A program made the position numbers and the translations under genes. This document shows, in pieces, positions 4,908-5,914 of a stretch of DNA of 5,914 nt (its first letter is position 1; each line of letters opens with the position of its first letter). Source of the stretch: Phycisphaerae bacterium. Its GTDB lineage: Bacteria; Planctomycetota; Phycisphaerae; UBA1845; UTPLA1. Under the pieces are notes generated by a model that was not told the DNA's origin, did no database searches, and saw nothing but the letters and a program-made list of their open reading frames with translations. Location: contig JAFGQA010000059.1 in the NCBI GenBank assembly GCA_016935885.1, forward strand, positions 1-5,914, read 5' to 3'.

Positions 4908-5597
4908 CCGATGGCTGCTCGGTCGAGCTTGCGCACCAGGACGCCATGAGTACGGCACTCGCCATTTCGGACGAAAATGGCGGCGGGTCTTTCTGAACAG
5001 GCTATTCGTGCTCGCTGGGGCATGTCGCGCCGCGTCCAGTGTCATAACGCTTCCGGCGGCGTTCGATTCCCGGTGCCACTGGCGGCTCGCCCGCCAGCGC
5101 GGATGCGGTATGCGCCCACCGGTGAGGACCACACGGGCAGACAAGCTGCCCGTGCCACACGTGCGTCCGCTGGTGCGAGAACCCCTTCTCGCACGCGTCC
5201 GCTGCCGCTGGTGCGAGAATCCCTTCTCGCACCCACACGCAGAGGAATCCCTTCCTCGAAGCGTTGCAGGATAAGAATCCTGCTGCACGTGGGGCCGAGA
5301 AGGGATTCTCGGCCCAGCAATCCTGCTTATCATCAGTGGACGGGTTCCTTCCGTACCCCAGCAGTGAACGATGTCGGCCTTGAACGACAGATTCTCGGTG
5401 GTCTGGTACTTGTGAAACACTTTTGCAGCGAGTTGCACGGCCTTTGCCTTGCGCTCGGCTTCGGGAATCCGCTCGCTCGCTTTCTTCAATCGCAGGATTT
5501 TGTAGTACCGGTTCTCGTAGCTTGCCAGCAACGTAACGCCCGTCAGAATCAGGCCCAGGCAAGTGAACAGACCGATCATCAGCGTTTTTCTTATCAT
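4719..5597 (-). CDS. Hypothetical single-pass membrane protein whose 3' part runs into palindromic repeats
   Basis: I do not recognise a family. From the ATG at 5597 (AAAAGG lies about seven bases upstream) the protein opens with MIRKTLMIG and a hydrophobic helix at about residues 4-26, ending at LLASYENRYY. A charged, helix-prone stretch follows (about 30-64, rich in Lys, Glu, Ala and Arg), then TTENLSFKADIVHCW. This first ~88 residues look like a real inner-membrane protein with a short cytoplasmic N-terminus. From about residue 89 the frame reads through the palindrome cluster and becomes Arg/Ser/Gly-rich, then runs antisense through the last 189 bases of the tRNA-binding gene before stopping. 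The full length of 292 aa is therefore doubtful. The likely explanation is a gene whose 3' end was lost or replaced by repeats. Starts at 5624 or 5675 are possible but translate repeat sequence. Confidence 0.35.
   Translation of the reverse strand: MIRKTLMIGLFTCLGLILTGVTLLASYENRYYKILRLKKASERIPEAERKAKAVQLAAKVFHKYQTTENLSFKADIVHCWGTEGTRPLMISRIAGPRIPSRPHVQQDSYPATLRGRDSSACGCEKGFSHQRQRTRARRGSRTSGRTCGTGSLSARVVLTGGRIPHPRWRASRQWHRESNAAGSVMTLDAARHAPASTNSLFRKTRRHFRPKWRVPYSWRPGAQARPSSHRLQRLRARRDLRHRRQEDHLRVVLGRSRQQHALALLASHLARCQVGHDDDQLADQVRRLVVSL
4839..4862 (+). repeat. 10-bp perfect palindrome inside the tRNA-binding gene
   Basis: GAGGACCACT (4839-4848) and AGTGGTCCTC (4853-4862) form a perfect 10-bp stem with a CGCA loop, within coding sequence 45 bases before the stop codon. 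It fills exactly eight codons (residues 93-100) at a point where MetRS C-terminal domains have a variable turn. The tetraloop-stem form resembles the palindromes at 5173-5315, although the sequence differs. Confidence 0.65.
4960..4994 (+). terminator. Terminator-like hairpin between convergent genes
   Basis: CGCCATTT (4960-4967) pairs with AAATGGCG (4975-4982). The stem can be drawn further inward as TTC/GAA with a GGAC loop and one extra A. It lies about 50 bases after the stop of the tRNA-binding gene and is followed within six bases by TCTTTCT. Stem, position and moderate T-richness fit a weak intrinsic terminator, possibly serving both directions since the minus-strand frame converges here. 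The T-tract is interrupted. Confidence 0.5.
5079..5097. repeat. Palindrome CTGGCGG/CCGCCAG
   Basis: CTGGCGG (5079-5085) and CCGCCAG (5091-5097) form a perfect 7-bp stem with a CTCGC loop. On the minus strand it is followed by TGGCACCGG, the motif that also borders the palindromes at 153-174 and 5649-5667. It is the first element of the cluster that continues to 5331. Confidence 0.65.
5132..5154. repeat. Palindrome CACGGGCAG/CTGCCCGTG
   Basis: CACGGGCAG (5132-5140) and CTGCCCGTG (5146-5154) form a perfect 9-bp stem around ACAAG. On the minus strand it is preceded by TGTGG, giving TGTGGCACGGGCAG, the same entry sequence as TGTGGCACCGGCG at 5644-5656. A perfect CACCGGTG lies just to the left at 5117-5124. 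Confidence 0.7.
5167..5232. repeat. Tandem pair of 28-bp palindromic repeats
   Basis: Two copies of a 28-bp unit, 5167-5194 and 5205-5232, differ at one base (C5182 versus T5220) and are separated by 10 bases. Each is CCGCTG followed by a perfect hairpin: GTGCGAGAA, a four-base loop (CCCC or TCCC), then TTCTCGCAC. With only two units, one base different and a 10-base spacer, this is not a CRISPR array. Confidence 0.8.
5242..5257. repeat. Related small palindrome GAGGAA/TTCCTC
   Basis: GAGGAA (5242-5247) and TTCCTC (5252-5257) pair perfectly around TCCC. It shares the AA-TCCC-TT centre with the hairpin at 5211-5232 but has a different outer arm, which suggests a diverged member of the same family. 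Confidence 0.6.
5266..5331. repeat. Nested palindromic element with GAGAA-GGGA-TTCTC core
   Basis: The centre is a perfect 10-bp stem, GGGCCGAGAA (5292-5301) with TTCTCGGCCC (5306-5315) around GGGA, the reverse-complement centre of the neighbouring repeats. GCAGGAT/ATCCTGC form a 7-bp hairpin at 5266-5283. GATAAG (5270-5275) is complementary to CTTATC (5326-5331), enclosing the whole element. AATCCTGCT occurs at both 5276-5284 and 5319-5327. The layout suggests a composite or inserted repeat unit with matched ends. Confidence 0.6.
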
Positions 5598-5609
5598 GGC
5601 GTGCCTTTT

Positions 5610-5754
5610 CAGAAATGCCCTCATTAGCAGCCCGTGGCAAAACTGTGGCACCGGCGTCTCGCCGGTGGTTTTCACGGTCAGAAACGACGTTTCCGAACGG
5701 CTGTTTTGCCTTTTGCCACGGGCTGTTAGGCGGCACCCTCAGGAATGCCCTCAC
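5610..5754. repeat. Imperfect direct repeats flanking an inverted-repeat element
   Basis: The 15-base segments 5610-5624 and 5740-5754 share 13 positions (CAGxAATGCCCTCA). They enclose the inverted-repeat element at 5625-5728. The left copy abuts the element, but the right copy lies 11 bases beyond its end, so they are not a simple target-site duplication. On the minus strand the left copy supplies an ATG in frame with the membrane-protein gene. Confidence 0.5.
5625..5728. mobile_element. Small non-coding element with 18-bp terminal inverted repeats (MITE-like)
   Basis: The ends 5625-5642 and 5711-5728 are inverted repeats with 17 of 18 positions matching, including a perfect 15-base core (CAGCCCGTGGCAAAA against its complement at 5711-5725). 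Inside are a perfect 8-bp hairpin, CACCGGCG/CGCCGGTG with a TCT loop (5649-5667), and a small GAAAC/GTTTC hairpin (5681-5693). There is no coding capacity. It lies just upstream of the start at 5597 of the minus-strand membrane protein, so any promoter for that gene would lie in or beyond it. No transposase is in view; mobility is inferred only from architecture. Confidence 0.45.
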
Positions 5755-5914
5755 TGGGCGGCCCTCTGTTGTATCCCCGAGCCCTGCGCTCACGCGGTCC
5801 TGCCTCCGTGGCTCCACCAGGCCGGTCTTGATCCAATCGCTCAGGCGTGGAGTCGAAACGCACTGCTCGCAGAGCATTGGCAAACACCCCGACACAACAT
5901 GGCATTATCCCCGT
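5729..5914 (-). other. Right-edge segment, possible remnant of a helix-turn-helix gene
   Basis: No complete gene is visible. Reading the minus strand from a GTG at 5895 (or an ATG at 5877), the frame includes STPRLSDWIKTGLVEP, which loosely resembles the recognition helix and turn of MerR-type winged helices, followed by a basic and glycine-containing stretch ending RPVRAFLR. After that the frame enters the inverted-repeat element at 5728 and loses any protein-like character. If real, it is a 5' fragment cut off by the repeats, with its start near the window edge. The resemblance is weak and by eye. Confidence 0.2.

Noticed and set aside
5059..5079. tRNA 3'-end-like sequence (GTTCGATTCCCGGTGCCAC), possibly a tRNA gene or attachment site
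   Set aside because: The bases flanking TTCGATT do not form a five-pair T stem, and no acceptor, D or anticodon arms are found upstream. It is better read as a flank of the palindrome cluster.
5167..5257. CRISPR-like array from repeated 28-bp units
   Set aside because: There are only two full units, the spacing is 10 bases, no further regular repeats follow, and no cas gene is in view. The units are dispersed-type palindromes.
5002..5895. 297-codon minus-strand frame spanning the right end
   Set aside because: It crosses the inverted-repeat element, the membrane-protein gene out of frame, and the palindromes. Only its first ~55 codons have any protein-like character, and these are described separately as a possible remnant.

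Overview
The window looks like a GC-rich bacterial chromosome segment. Three things make Planctomycetota, or a similar environmental lineage, my best guess: most genes lack a clear Shine-Dalgarno sequence, short palindromic repeats crowd the gaps, and there is a large lipoprotein-type alpha/beta hydrolase with a disordered tail. No marker gene fixes the phylum, so this is inference.

Layout, left to right. Positions 1-258 are non-coding and carry short inverted repeats downstream of tyrA. Positions 259-1416 (minus) encode a fused chorismate mutase / prephenate dehydrogenase of the E. coli TyrA type. A 178-bp divergent gap separates it from arfB at 1595-2026 (plus), a GGQ-motif peptidyl-tRNA hydrolase that rescues stalled ribosomes. 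Positions 2027-2499 hold no convincing gene but contain two hairpins. Positions 2500-4431 (plus) encode a probable exported lipoprotein with an N-terminal esterase-like alpha/beta hydrolase domain, a long Ser/Pro/Arg-rich linker and a small C-terminal beta-rich domain. Positions 4563-4907 (plus) encode a stand-alone tRNA-binding domain like the C-terminus of MetRS, preceded by the only strong Shine-Dalgarno site seen. From 4960 to the right edge the sequence is mostly repeats: a terminator-like hairpin, a dense cluster of perfect short palindromes at 5079-5331, and a roughly 104-bp element with inverted ends at 5625-5728. Between them lies the start of a minus-strand gene for a small single-pass membrane protein, whose reading frame runs into the palindrome cluster. 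The last 180 bases may hold a remnant of a helix-turn-helix gene.

The recognised genes do not form a pathway. They are a tyrosine biosynthesis enzyme, two translation-related proteins and one envelope protein of unknown substrate. Only the hydrolase and the tRNA-binding gene could share a transcript (same strand, 131-bp gap). The most unusual part is 5070-5730, where two families of palindromes occur together and appear to have altered a coding region. I found no CRISPR array, tRNA, rRNA, transposase or defence system.
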